64,000 nucleotides of DNA from assembly GCA_030544235.1 (NCBI GenBank), contig CM060477.1, forward strand, positions 30,127,387-30,191,386, read 5' to 3'. Position 1 is the first letter of the stretch; every line of letters starts with the position of its first letter. Below, piece by piece: positions 47,840 through 62,635 of this stretch. This DNA is from Lepturacanthus savala (taxonomy: Eukaryota; Chordata; Actinopteri; Scombriformes; Trichiuridae). The notes beneath the pieces were generated by a model that saw only the letters and a list, made by a program, of their open reading frames with translations, was not told where the DNA came from and made no database searches. The position numbers and the translations under genes were made by a program.

Positions 47840-48032
47840 TGATGTTTCTCAGGTTTTATTAATTCAGGATCATGTAGTTGAAACAGATTCATGCAGCAGT
47901 TGATGTAGTTGTTGATCAGATCGAAGCATAGAACAGATAAATGTTTACACATAAACAGGAAGCAGAAACTCCAGCAGCTACTGGAGGCCAATCAGATACA
48001 CACACCATGATGACATCATCAGCCACAGCCAA
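47840..48032 (-). other. MHC IIa 3' untranslated region
   Basis: Sequence between the TGA stop and the AATAAA at 47855. No further open frame or notable structure was seen. Its end is estimated. Confidence 0.6.
47855..47860 (-). terminator. Polyadenylation signal of the MHC class II alpha gene
   Basis: AATAAA on minus (TTTATT on plus), 173 bp past the stop codon. Cleavage would be expected roughly 15-30 bp further, near 47830. It is the only AATAAA noticed in the 3' untranslated stretch. Confidence 0.7.
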
Positions 48033-48154
48033 TCAGCTGCACTCGTTTCCTTTGATCAGGAAGAAGGTTCCAGCTGCAACTCCGAGCAGACCCACAGTCA
48101 GACCCAGTCCACAGAACACGGCAGGTCCCACACCTGGCTGCTTCACCTCCACAT
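48033..48154 (-). CDS. mhc2a: MHC IIa exon 4: connecting peptide, transmembrane segment, tail
   Basis: The exon starts (G)AT GTG GAG after the acceptor GGTTCCAG, giving [19 protein letters not shown], then the helix [15 protein letters not shown] and the tail KGNECS before TGA. The spaced Gly residues in the helix are those that pack against the beta chain helix in this family. The first ~25 nt of this exon and the last ~23 nt of the intron form the unit of the adjoining 48-bp minisatellite, and the frame remains open for seven more units into it. Confidence 0.95.
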
Positions 48155-51100
48155 CTGGAACCAGAACAGAACCATTAACACCTGGCTGCTTCACCTCCAC
48201 ATCTGGAACCAGAACAGAACCATTAACACCTGGCTGCTTCACCTCCACATCTGGAACCAGAACAGAACCGTTAACACCTGGCTGCTTCACCTCCACATCT
48301 GGAACCAGAACAGAACCATTAACACCTGACTGATCCACATCTGGAACCAGAACAGAGCCATTAACACCTGGCTGCTTCACCTCCACATCTGGAACCAGAA
48401 CAGAACCATTAACACCTGGCTGCTTCACCTCCACATCTGGAACCAGAACAGAACTATTAACACCTGGCTGCTTCACCTCCACATCTGGAACCAGAACAGA
48501 ACCATTAACACCTGGCTGCTACACCTCCACATCTGGAACCAGAACAGAACCATTAACACCTGGCTGCTTCACCTCCACATCTGGAACCAGAACAGAACCG
48601 TTAACACCTGGCTGCTTCGCCTCCACATCTGGAACCAGAACAGAACCGTTAACACCTGGCTGCTTCGCCTCCACATCTGGAACCAGAACAGAACCGTTAA
48701 CACCTGGCTGCCTCGCCTCCACATCTGGAACCAGAACAGAACCGTTAACACCTGGCTGCTACACCTCCACATCTGGAACCAGAACAAAACCATTAACACC
48801 TGGCTGCTTCACCTCCACATCTGGAATCAGACAGAACCATTAACACCTGGCTGCTTCACCTCCACATCTGGAATCAGACAGAACCATTAACACCTGGCTG
48901 CTACACCTCCACATCTGGAACCAGAACAGAACCATTAACACCTGGCTGCTACACCTCCACATCTGGAACCAGACAGAACCATTAACACCTGGCTGCTACA
49001 CCTCCACATCTGGAATCAGAACCATTAACACCTGGCTGCTACACCTCCACATCTGGAACCAGAACAGAACCGTTAACACCTGGCTGCTTCACCTCCACAT
49101 CTGGAACCAGAACAGAACCATTAACACCTGGCTGCTTCACCTCCACATCTGGAACCAGAACAGAACCATTAACACCTGGCTGCTTCACCTCCACATCTGG
49201 AACCAGAACAGAACCGTTAACACCTGGCTGCTTCACCTCCACATCTGGAACCAGAACAGAACCATTAACACCTGACTGATCCACATCTGGAACCAGAACA
49301 GAGTCATTAACACCTGGCTGCTTCACCTCCACATCTGGAACCAGAACAGAACCATTAACACCTGGCTGCTTCACCTCCACATCTGGAACCAGAACAGAAC
49401 TATTAACACCTGGCTGCTTCACCTCCACATCTGGAACCAGAACAGAACCATTAACACCTGGCTGCTACACCTCCACATCTGGAACCAGAACAGAACCATT
49501 AACACCTGGCTGCTTCACCTCCACATCTGGAACCAGAGCAGAACCGTTAACACCTGACTGCTACACCTCCACATCTGGAACCAGAACAGAACCGTTAACA
49601 CCTGGCTGCTTCGCCTCCACATCTGGAACCAGAACAGAACCGTTAACACCTGGCTGCTTCGCCTCCACATCTGGAACCAGAACAGAACCGTTAACACCTG
49701 GCTGCTTCGCCTCCACATCTGGAACCAGAACAGAACCGTTAACACCTGGCTGCTACACCTCCACATCTGGAACCAGAACAAAACCATTAACACCTGGCTG
49801 CTTCACCTCCACATCTGGAATCAGACAGAACCATTAACACCTGGCTGCTTCACCTCCACATCTGGAATCAGACAGAACCATTAACACCTGGCTGCTACAC
49901 CTCCACATCTGGAACCAGAACAGAACCATTAACACCTGGCTGCTACACCTCCACATCTGGAACCAGACAGAACCATTAACACCTGGCTGCTACACCTCCA
50001 CATCTGGAATCAGAACCATTAACACCTGACTGCTACACCTCCACATCTGGAACCAGAACAGAACCATTAACACCTGGCTGCTACACCTCCACATCTGGAA
50101 TCAGAACCATTAACACCTCACTGCTACACCTCCACATCTGGAATCAGAACCATTAACACCTGGCTGCTTCACCTCCACATCTGGAACCAGAACCATTGAC
50201 ACCTGGCTGCTCCACCTCCACATCTGGAACCAGAACCATTAACACCTGGCTGCTACACCTCCACATCTGGAACCAGAACAGAACCATTAACACCTGCTGC
50301 TTCACCTCCACATCTGGAACCAGAACAGAACTATTAACACCTGGCTGCTTCACCTCCACATCTGGAACCAGAACAGAACCATTAACACCTGACTGCTACA
50401 CCTCCACATCTGGAACCAGAACAGAACCGTTAACACCTGGCTGCTTCACCTCCACATCTGGAACCAGAACAGATCCGTTAACACCTGGCTGCTTCACCTC
50501 CACATCTGGAACCAGAACAGAACCGTTAACACTTGGCTGCTTCACCTCCACATCTGGAACCAGAACAGAACCGTTAACACCTGGCTGCTTCACCTCCACA
50601 TCTGGAACCAGAACAGAACCGTTAACACCTGGCTGCTTCACCTCCACATCTGGAACCAGAACAGAACCGTTAACACCTGGCTGCTACACCTCCACATCTG
50701 GAACCAGAACAGAACCATTAACACCTGACTGATCCACATCTGGAACCAGAACAGAACCATTAACACCTGGCTGCTACACCTCCACATCTGGAACCAGAAC
50801 AGAACCATTAACACCTGGCTGCTACACCTCCACATCTGGAACCAGAACCATTAACACCTGACTGCTACACCTCCACATCTGGAACCAGAACCATTAACAC
50901 CTGACTGATCCACATCTGGAACCAGAACAGAACCATTAACACCTGGCTGCTACACCTCCACATCTGGAACCAGAACCATTAACACCTGACTGCTACACCT
51001 CCACATCTGGAACCAGAACAAAACCATTAACACCTGGCTGCTTCACCTCCACATCTGGAATCAGACAGAACCATTAACACCTGGCTGCCTCACCTCCACA

Positions 51101-54100
51101 TCTGGAACCAGAACAGAACCATTAACACCTGACTGATCCACATCTGGAACCAGAACAGAACTATTAACACCTGGCTGCTTCACCTCCACGTCTGGAACCA
51201 GAACAGAACCATTAACACCTGACTGCTTCACCTCCACGTCTGGAACCAGAACAGAACTATTAACACCTGGCTGCTACACCTCCACATCTGGAACCAGAAC
51301 AGAACCGTTAACACCTGGCTGCTTCACCTCCACATCTGGAACCAGAACAGAACCGTTAACACCTGGCTGCTTCACCTCCACATCTGGAACCAGAACAGAA
51401 CCATTAACACCTGGCTGCTTCACCTCCACATCTGGAACCAGAACAGAACCGTTAACACCTGGCTGCTACACCTCCACATCTGGAACCAGAACAGAACCAT
51501 TAACACCTGACTGATCCACATCTGGAACCAGAACAGAACCATTAACACCTGGCTGCTACACCTCCACATCTGGAACCAGAACAGAACCATTAACACCTGG
51601 CTGCTACACCTCCACATCTGGAACCAGAACCATTAACACCTGACTGCTACACCTCCACATCTGGAACCAGAACCATTAACACCTGACTGATCCACATCTG
51701 GAACCAGAACAGAACCATTAACACCTGGCTGCTACACCTCCACATCTGGAACCAGAACCATTAACACCTGACTGCTACACCTCCACATCTGGAACCAGAA
51801 CAAAACCATTAACACCTGGCTGCTTCACCTCCACATCTGGAATCAGACAGAACCATTAACACCTGGCTGCTACACCTCCACATCTGGAACCAGAACACAA
51901 CCATTAACACCTGACTGATCCACATCTGGAACCAGAACAGAACCATTAACACCTGCTGCTACACCTCCACATCTGGAACCAGAACAGTAACCAGCTGTAG
52001 TTTGGTCAGTTGTCTCTATGACCAGCTGTAGTTTGGTCAGTTGTCTCTATAATCAGCTGTAGTTTGGTCAGTTATCTCTATAATCAGCTGTAGTTTGGTC
52101 AGTTATCTCTATAACCAGCTGTAGTTTGGTCAGTTATCTCTATAACCAGCTGTAATTTGGTCAGTTATCTCTATAACCAGCTGTAGTTTGGTCAGTTATC
52201 TCTATAACCAGCTGTAGTTTGGTCAGTTATCTCTATAACCAGCTGTAGTTTGGTCAGTTATCTCTATAACCAGCTGTAGTTTAGTCAGTTATCTCTATAA
52301 TCAGCTGTAGTTTGGTCAGTTATCTCTATAACCAGCTGTAGTTTAGTCAGTTATCTCTATAATCAGCTGTAGTTTGGTCAGTTATCTCTATAACCAGCTG
52401 TAGTTTGGTCAGTTGTCTCTATGACCAGCTGTAGTTTGGTCAGTTATCTCTATAATCAGCTGTAGTTTGGTCAGTTATCTCTATGACCAGCTGTAGTTTG
52501 GTCAGTTATCTCTATAACCAGCTGTAGTTTGGTCAGTTATCTCTATAATCAGCTGTAGTTTGGTCAGTTATGTCTATAACCAGCTGTAGTTTAGTCAGTT
52601 ATCTCTATAACCAGCCGTAGTTTGGTCAGTTATCTCTATAATCAGCTGTAGTTTGGTCACTTCTATACCAGTAGCTATAAATGAAGGCTCCTCACCCCAG
52701 AACCTGGTCAGTGGTTGGTCCAGCGCTGGGTGAGTCACTCTGCAGCTGTACATGTCTCCTTGCTGGGGGATGAAGTCCAGTCTGGACGCCTGTCTGTAGG
52801 TTCCATCTTTGTTGGGGAAGGGAACATTGATGCTCGTTCCTTCAGTCACGTTCTCTCCGTTCTTGGTCCAGAAGACGTTAACGGGAGCAGGGAAGAATCC
52901 AGTCACATGACAGATCAGCGTGTTCTTCTCTCCCAGCTCCAGCTTGTCTCTTTTATAGATGATGGGACTGGAAGGAGGATCTGAAAAAACACAACCCATA
53001 TATATTACTCTGAAAACCTCGTCTGAGGAACCAGTTCTGAGGAACTAGCCCTGAAGATCTGGCTCTGATGAACAGGCTTCTTTGTGCTGGTCCTGGAACT
53101 GTTGTGTTGCTAATAGGTCCACAATGAAAGACTTCACCTGTTAGGAGTTATCCATCATTCTACATTTATGAATTTGGGGTTTTATACAGTGGCTGAGAAG
53201 AGTCACCACACATGCAAACACCTGAAAACTCAGAAAACACAACGAATGTGTTTCCAGGGGACCATAATCAATGACGGACACATCCTGTTTGCGTCAGCCC
53301 AAACCAGGTGTTAACAAGTTAAATGTTAACACCTGGTTGTTAACATTTAACTTGTTAAATGTTAACACCACATTATTTAAATGTTGTTTTTATTTATTTT
53401 TATTTATCGGCTTGATACTGATGATATTCTGACTCGGTTAATGTCACTGTTTGGTATAGTGTCCTAGCATGGTTGTTTTTATTTATTTATTTATGTTACT
53501 TTGTCATTAGCAGGTAGTGTCTATGTATTAATAATTAGTGTCATAATATGACTGTTTTTAGTTAATTTTTTTTTTTAAGTTTTTGTTATTTAAGTTAGAT
53601 ATTGAACCCTGATGTCCCCCATCCCCCTATTTCTTCAAGAAGTGAACTGATCCTTCCTACACCCAACTACTGTACATACCATAATAATTAGTGCTGTCAT
53701 TTTAACATGTTAATTCAATTAATTAATTAATTACCCTGCAATTTAACGCGTTGAAAAATTTAACGCATTTAATTATGAGGATCAACGGTGGTGAGTCAAT
53801 GCTTGCACATTTGAGTTTTGGTCCATTGAAGGACCCGTAGTTTTCTCGAGGATGACGCAAGTGCGTCTTCAGTCACTGAACGACAACTTTATTGACAAAA
53901 AGAACAGAGACGATAAACAACAACAAGGAGTTCTCTGACCACCGCAGCAACTCCAGCCTCCAAACATGTTGAGGCAACTTAGATCCTGTGGGTTTTTATT
54001 CCAGAGGTTGATACTGAAACCACAGATCCTCTTTAGGGGTTGAGGTGTTGTTCCTCTGACCTTTGACCTCTGATAAACTATGTTCTCCTGATTTACCTGC

Positions 54101-57100
54101 TGTGTCAGCAGCAGATGTGGCCTCAGTGAAAGGCATAAAGAAATATGCCTGTTGGCGTCTTGTTCTTCATTTGCCTCATTTAGAGGCGTGTTATTCTTCT
54201 ATTATTCATTTTAATTGCTATATTCAGTTTAAGTGTCTATTAGAGACAGACTTATTTTATTTATTTAACTGAATCTCTGTATTAGTTCTACATTTCTGAA
54301 TAATGCACCTGGTCTAACTGGTTTAATGTGCTGGACCTTTACTTTTAATTCATGAACACAGTTCACCAATAAAACACTGGATTTCACTACAATTTATTAA
54401 TATCCTAGAATTCTAATTCTTTATCAGGAGACCTTTAGCAGATATGACATTGAAATGTGATTGTTAATTACAAAATCCTGGAATTAATTCAATTAATTTA
54501 TTTAATGGACTGACAGCACTAATAAGCTTTGAAACCAGCCGAGCTCTGTGACCTCCACACAGGGTCATTACCCAGAAATGAGGGCGGAGCTTCTGACTTT
54601 CAGAGCTGGACAACGCAGTGACAGTGGAGATCACACGGATGATGAGAGAAAATGAAACAGACGGGGACGCGATGACGCAATCTGGCGAATTTTTGCAAAA
54701 CAGTCAGGTGAAAAAAAATTAAACAGCGTGACAAAATCATGTCCGTCACGTGAAAAAATCGCTTCAGTTGAGTCCGGTGTGAACACCCCTTAATTATATC
54801 AAATTACAATCACTGATCACAATCACATTTGTAAATACTTATATAGTCTGTACGTAGCCCATTTATATTCTGTATCATTATAATTCATACTCATAATATT
54901 CGGCAACACGGTGGTGCAGTGGTTAGTGCTATTGCCTCACAGCAAGAAGGTCCAGGTTATAGTCCTGGTCCAGGTTCCAGTCCTGGTCCAGGTTCTACTA
55001 TAGACCTATATCCATCTATAGACCTATATCCAGCTGTAACTTCCTACCCATCAGTGGTTTATATGATGGTTTCCAGTCAGGATGTAGGATGCAGCACAGA
55101 GAATCACTGGTGAATGTTTCTAATGATATTCTCAATGATAAAGGCTGTGTCTTCATTCTGGTTCTGTTAGACCTTCATGCTGCATTAGACACCAAGGACC
55201 ATCAGATCTACTACAGAGATTAGAGCATCTTATTGGTATAAAGGGACCTCATTAGGCTGGTTTTAGTCCTGTCTCTCACATCATTCCCACTTTGTTCATG
55301 TTCATGTTTCTTCTATCTGTATTGAAGTCAGACATGGAGTTCCACAAGGTTCTATGCTCGGACCAATTCACCCTTTATGTGGTTCCTTTAGGTAAAAATA
55401 TTAGTAAACACTTTATTAATTTCTGCTGTTACACTGATGATACACAACTGTTCATTTAACTTCTACACCTGATTATTCCTCATTAGGGTGACAGGGATCT
55501 GCAGGTGAGAGGCAGGGATACACCCTAGATGGTCGCCAGCCTATCAGGGCGGACACAGGGCGGTAACAGTGCTAACCCCTGTGCCACTGTGTCGTCTACT
55601 GTATCTGTCAATTATCCCAAACCAACAAGTAAAACTTTAAACATGTCTTAAGGACATAAAATCCTGGATGAGCTGTGACTTTCTGCTACTAAACTCAGAC
55701 TAAACTGAAGTTATTGTGTCTGAACACCTGAGAAATTCAACATCCAGTGATGTAGCTGCTTTGGATGGCATCTCCTTGGCCTCCAACTCAACTGTAGGAA
55801 TCTGGGAGTTTGATCCAGATGTGTCATTCACTGCCACATTAAACTACTTTCTAGGACTGTGTTCTTTCACCTACGAACATAGCAAAGGTCAAAGGTCAGA
55901 CACTTCCTCTTTCTAAAAGATGCAGAAACCAAAAACACACTAACACATTAATAAACACTAACGCAGTAGCAGTAACAGTAGTAGTAGTAGTAGAAGTATA
56001 GTAGTAGTAGTATAGTAGTAGTAGTAGTAGTAGTAGTACCAGTAGTAGTAGTAGTAGTAGTAGTAGTACCACTAGTAGTAGTAGTATAGTAGTATAGTAG
56101 TAGTAGTAGTACCACTAGTAGTAGTAGTATAGTAGTATAGTAGTAGTAGTAGTAATAGTATAGTAGTAGTAGTAGTAGTAGTATAGTAGTAGTAGTAGTA
56201 GTAGAGGTAGTACCACTAGTAGTAGTAGTATAGTAGTAGTAGTAGTAGTAGTACCACTAGTAGTAGTAGTATAGTAGTAGAAGTAGTAGTAGTAGTACCA
56301 CTAGTAGTAGTAGTATAGTAGTATAGTAGTAGTAGTAGCAGTACCAGTAGTAGTAGTAGTAGTAGTAGTACCACTAGTAGTAGTAGTATAGTAGTAGTAC
56401 CACTAGTAGTAGTAGTATAGTAGTATAGTAGTAGAAGTAGTAGTAGTAGTACCACTAGTAGTAGTAGTATAGTAGTATAGTAGTAGTAGTAGCAGTACCA
56501 GTAGTAGTAGTAGTAGTAGTATAGTAGTAGAAGTAGTAGTAGTAGTACCACTAGTAGTAGTAGTATAGTAGTATAGTAGTAGTAGTAGCAGTACCAGTAG
56601 TAGTAGTAGTAGTAGTAGTACCACTAGTAGTAGTAGTATAGTAGTATAGTATTAGTAGTAGTACCACTAGTAGTAGTAGTATAGTAGTATAGTAGTAGTA
56701 GTAATAGTATAGTAGTAGTAGTAGTACCACTAGTAGTAGTAGTATAGTAGTAGTAGTAGTAGTAGTAGTACCAGTAGTAGTAGTAGTAGTAGTAGTAGTA
56801 CCACTAGTAGTAGTAGTATAGTAGTATAGTAGTAGTAGTAGTACCACTAGTAGTAGTAGTATAGTAGTATAGTAGTAGTAGTAGTAATAGTATAGTAGTA
56901 GTAGTAGTAGTATAGTAGTAGTAGTAGTAGTAGAGGTAGTACCACTAGTAGTAGTAGTATAGTAGTAGTAGTAGTAGTACCACTAGTAGTAGTAGTATAG
57001 TAGTAGAAGTAGTAGTAGTAGTACCACTAGTAGTAGTAGTATAGTAGTATAGTAGTAGTAGTAGCAGTACCAGTAGTAGTAGTAGTAGTAGTAGTACCAC

Positions 57101-57392
57101 TAGTAGTAGTAGTATAGTAGTATAGTATTAGTAGTAGTACCACTAGTAGTAGTAGTATAGTAGTATAGTAGTAGTAGTACCACTAGTAGTAGTAGTATAG
57201 TAGTATAGTATTAGTAGTAGTACCACTAGTAGTAGTAGTATAGTAGTATAGTAGTAGTAGTATAGTAGTAGTAGTAATAGTATAGTAGTAGTAGTAGTAC
57301 CACTAGTAGTAGTAGTACCACTAGTAGTAGTAGTAGTAGTAGTACCACTAGTAGTAGTAGTATAGTAGTATAGTAGTAGTAGTAGCAGTACC

Positions 57393-57424
<32 letters not shown>

Positions 57425-57431
57425 CAGTACC

Positions 57432-57465
<34 letters not shown>

Positions 57466-57554
57466 CCACTAGTAGTAGTAGTATAGTAGTATAGTAGTAG
57501 TAGTAGTACCACTAGTAGTAGTAGTATAGTAGTATAGTAGTAGTAGTAATAGTA

Positions 57555-57595
<41 letters not shown>

Positions 57596-57725
57596 CCACT
57601 AGTAGTAGTAGTATAGTAGTATAGTAGTAGTAGTACCACTAGCAGTAGTAGTATAGTAGTATAGTAGTAGTAGTAGTAGTAGTACCACTAGTAGTAGTAG
57701 TATAGTAGTAGTAGTAGTAGAAGTA

Positions 57726-57766
<41 letters not shown>

Positions 57767-60700
57767 TAGTAGTAGTAGTAGTAGTACCACTAGTAGTAGT
57801 AGTATAGTAGTATAGTAGTAGTACCTATAGTAGTAGTAGTATAGTAGTATAGTAGTAGTAGTATGATCATGATCATATTAACACACTAACACACTAATAT
57901 ACATGATCATATTAACACACTAACATACATGATCATATTAACCCACTAACACACACTAACATACATGATCATATTAACACACTAACACTAATATACATGA
58001 TCATATTAACACACTAACATACATGATCATATTAACACACTAACATACATGATCATATTAACACACTAACACACACTAACATACATGATCATATTAACCC
58101 ACTAACACACACTAACATACATGATCATATTAACCCACTAACACACACTAACATACATGATCATATTAACCCACTAACACACAATAACATACATGATCAT
58201 ATTAACACACTAACACACAATAACATACATGATCATATTAACACACTAACATACATGATCAAATTAACACACTAACACACAATAACATACATGATCATAT
58301 TAACACACTAACATACATGATCACACTAACACACACTAACACACACTAACATACATGATCATATTAACACACTAACACACACTAACATACATGATCATAT
58401 TAACCCACTAACACACACTAACATACATGATCATATTAACCCACTAACACACAATAACATACATGATCATATTAACACACTAACATACATGATCATATTA
58501 ACACACTAACACACACTAACATACATGATCATATTAACACACTAACACACACTAACATACGTGATCATATTAGCACTCACTAACACACACTAACATACAT
58601 GATCATACTAACACACTAACACACACTAACACATGATCACACTAACACACATGATCACACTAACACACACTAACATACATGATCACACTAACACACATGA
58701 TCACACTAACATACATGATCACACTAACATACATGATCACACTAACACACACTAACACACATGATCACACTAACACACTAACACACATGATCACACTAAC
58801 ACACATGATCAAACTAACACACATGATCACACTAACACACTAACATACATGATCAAACTAACACACATGATCACACTAACACACTAACATACATGATCAC
58901 ACTAACACACATGATCACACTAACACACTAACATACATGATCACACTAACACACTAACACACATGATCACACTAACACACTAACATACATGATCACACTA
59001 ACACACTAACACACATGATCACACTAACACACATGATCACACTAACACACTAACACACATGATCACACTAACACACATGATCACACTAACACACACTAAC
59101 ATACATGATCACACTAACACACTAACACACATGGTCACACTAACACACACTAACACACATGATCACACTAACACACTAACACACATTATCACACTAACAC
59201 ACATGATCACACTAACACACTAACACACATGATCACACTAACACACACTAACATACATGATCACACTAACACACATGATCACACTAACACACACTAACAC
59301 ACATGATCACACTAACACACACTAACATACATGATCACACTAACACACATGATCATATTAACCCACTAACACACACTAACATACATGATCATATTAACCC
59401 ACTAACACACAATAACATACATGATCATATTAACACACTAACATACATGATCATATTAACACACTAACACACACTAACATACATGATCATATTAACACAC
59501 TAACACACACTAACATACGTGATCATATTAGCACTCACTAACACACACTAACATACATGATCATACTAACACACTAACACACACTAACACATGATCACAC
59601 TAACACACATGATCACACTAACACACACTAACATACATGATCACACTAACACACATGATCACACTAACATACATGATCACACTAACATACATGATCACAC
59701 TAACACACACTAACACACATGATCACACTAACACACTAACACACATGATCACACTAACACACATGATCAAACTAACACACATGATCACACTAACACACTA
59801 ACATACATGATCAAACTAACACACATGATCACACTAACACACTAACATACATGATCACACTAACACACATGATCACACTAACACACTAACATACATGATC
59901 ACACTAACACACTAACACACATGATCACACTAACACACTAACATACATGATCACACTAACACACTAACACACATGATCACACTAACACACATGATCACAC
60001 TAACACACTAACACACATGATCACACTAACACACATGATCACACTAACACACACTAACATACATGATCACACTAACACACTAACACACATGGTCACACTA
60101 ACACACACTAACACACATGATCACACTAACACACTAACACACATTATCACACTAACACACATGATCACACTAACACACTAACACACATGATCACACTAAC
60201 ACACACTAACATACATGATCACACTAACACACATGATCACACTAACACACACTAACACACATGATCACACTAACACACACTAACATACATGATCACACTA
60301 ACACACATGATCACACTAACACACACTAACATACATGATCACACTAACACACATGATCACACTAACACACATGATCACACTAACACACTAACACACATAT
60401 TCACACTAACACACTAACACACACTAACATACATGATCACACTAACACACATGATCACACTAACACACATGATCACACTAACACACTAACACACATGATC
60501 ACACTAACACACACTAACACACATGATCACACTAACACACATGATCACACTAACACACTAACATACATGATCACACTAACACACATGATCACACTAAGAC
60601 ACATGATCACACTAACACACTAACATACATGATCACACTAACACACTTACACACATGATCACACTAACACACTAACACACATGATCACACTAATACACTA

Positions 60701-61560
60701 ACATACATGATCACACTAACATACATGATCACACTAACACACATGATCACACTAATACACTAACACACATGTTGACACTAACATACATGATCACACTAAC
60801 ACACTAACACACATGATCACACTAATACACTAACATACATGATCACACTAACATACATGATCACATTAACACACATGATCACACTAATACACTAACACAC
60901 ATGATCACACTAATACACTAACATGCATGATCACACTAACATACATGATCACACTAACACACATGATCACACTAATACACTAACATACATGATCACACTA
61001 ACATACATGATCACACTAACATACATGATCACACTAACACACTAACACACATGATCACACTAATACACTAACATACATGATCACACTAACATACATGATC
61101 ACACTAATACACTAACATACATGATCACACTAACATACATGATCACACTAATATACATGATCACACTAACACACATGATCACACTAACATACATGATCAC
61201 ACTAACACACATGATCACACTAATACACTAACATACATGATCACACTAACATACATGATCACACTAATATACATGATCACACTAACACACATGATCACAC
61301 TAACATACATGATCACACTAACACACATGATCACACTAATACACTAACATACATGATCACACTAACACATGATCACACTAACATACATGATCACACTAAC
61401 ACACTGTGGGAGGAAGCTGGAGAACCTGGTGAAAACCCACCAGACACAGAGAACATGAACCTCCACACAGAAAGGTCCCAGACCCAGGACCAAGGAGGTC
61501 TAGAACCTGGACCTTGTTGCTGTGAGGCAACAGCGCTAACCCCTGCACCACCCTGTCGCC

Positions 61561-61640
<80 letters not shown>

Positions 61641-62350
61641 ATCAGTTATTGTCAGTTATTGTGTTTCTCTGAGTTTAAATAGTGAAGTTACATATTTAAT
61701 CAGATTCAGTTTTTACCGTATTCCAGTGGAATGCCCTTCAGAGCAGCAAGACCAATCTTCAGGTTTGATTTGCAGACCTGTTGATTAGCCTCAGCTTGTT
61801 GATAAGTTCCTTCCACGTAGCTGATATGATCTATGAAGCTGGGCTGAGGCTCCACTCCTTTCTTGTTGATGAAGTCTGCGAACCAGATCTCTTCACCATC
61901 CAGGGCGAACATCTTCTCTCCATCAGAGTCTGAACAGCCGTCGATAGAAAGATCCTGATGAAGAACTGGAGAGAAAACAGAATGAAACTCTGTCTGTCTG
62001 TCTGTCTGTTTCTGTCTGTCTGTTTCTGTCTGTCTGTCTGTCTCTGTCTGTCTGTCTGTCTGTTTCTGTCTGTCTGTCTGTCTATCTGTGTCTGTCTGTC
62101 TGTCTGTTTCTGTCTGTCTGTCTATCTGTTTCTGTCTGTCTGTCTGTCTGTTTCTGTCTGTCTGTCTGTTTCTGTCTGTCTGTCTGTCTATGTCTGTTTC
62201 TGTCTGTCTGTCTGTCTGTCTATCTGTTTCTGTCTGTCTGTCTGTCTGTCTATGTCTGTTTCTGTGTGTCTGTCTGTCTGTCTATGTCTGTTTCTGTCTG
62301 TCTGTCTGTCTGTCTATCTGTTTCTGTCTGTCTGTCTGTCTGTCTATCTG

Positions 62351-62385
<35 letters not shown>

Positions 62386-62592
62386 GTCTGTTTCTGTCTG
62401 TCTGTCTGTTTCTGTCTGTCTGTCTGTCTGTTTCTGTCTGTCTGTCTATCTGTTTCTGTCTGTCTGTCTGTCTGTCTATGTCTGTTTCTGTCTGTCTGTC
62501 TGTCTGTCTATCTGTGTCTGTCTGTCTGTCTGTCTGTTTCTGTCTGTCTGTCTGTCTGTCTATCTGTGTCTGTCTGTTTCTGTCTGTCTGTT

Positions 62593-62635
<43 letters not shown>

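Noticed and set aside
48519..51617. Minus frames reading [16 protein letters not shown]
   Set aside because: Out-of-frame translations of the 48-bp splice-junction unit. Only the [16 protein letters not shown] frame is continuous with exon 4.
55966..57866. Poly-Tyr, poly-Thr and poly-Leu frames
   Set aside because: AGT trinucleotide array read on minus.
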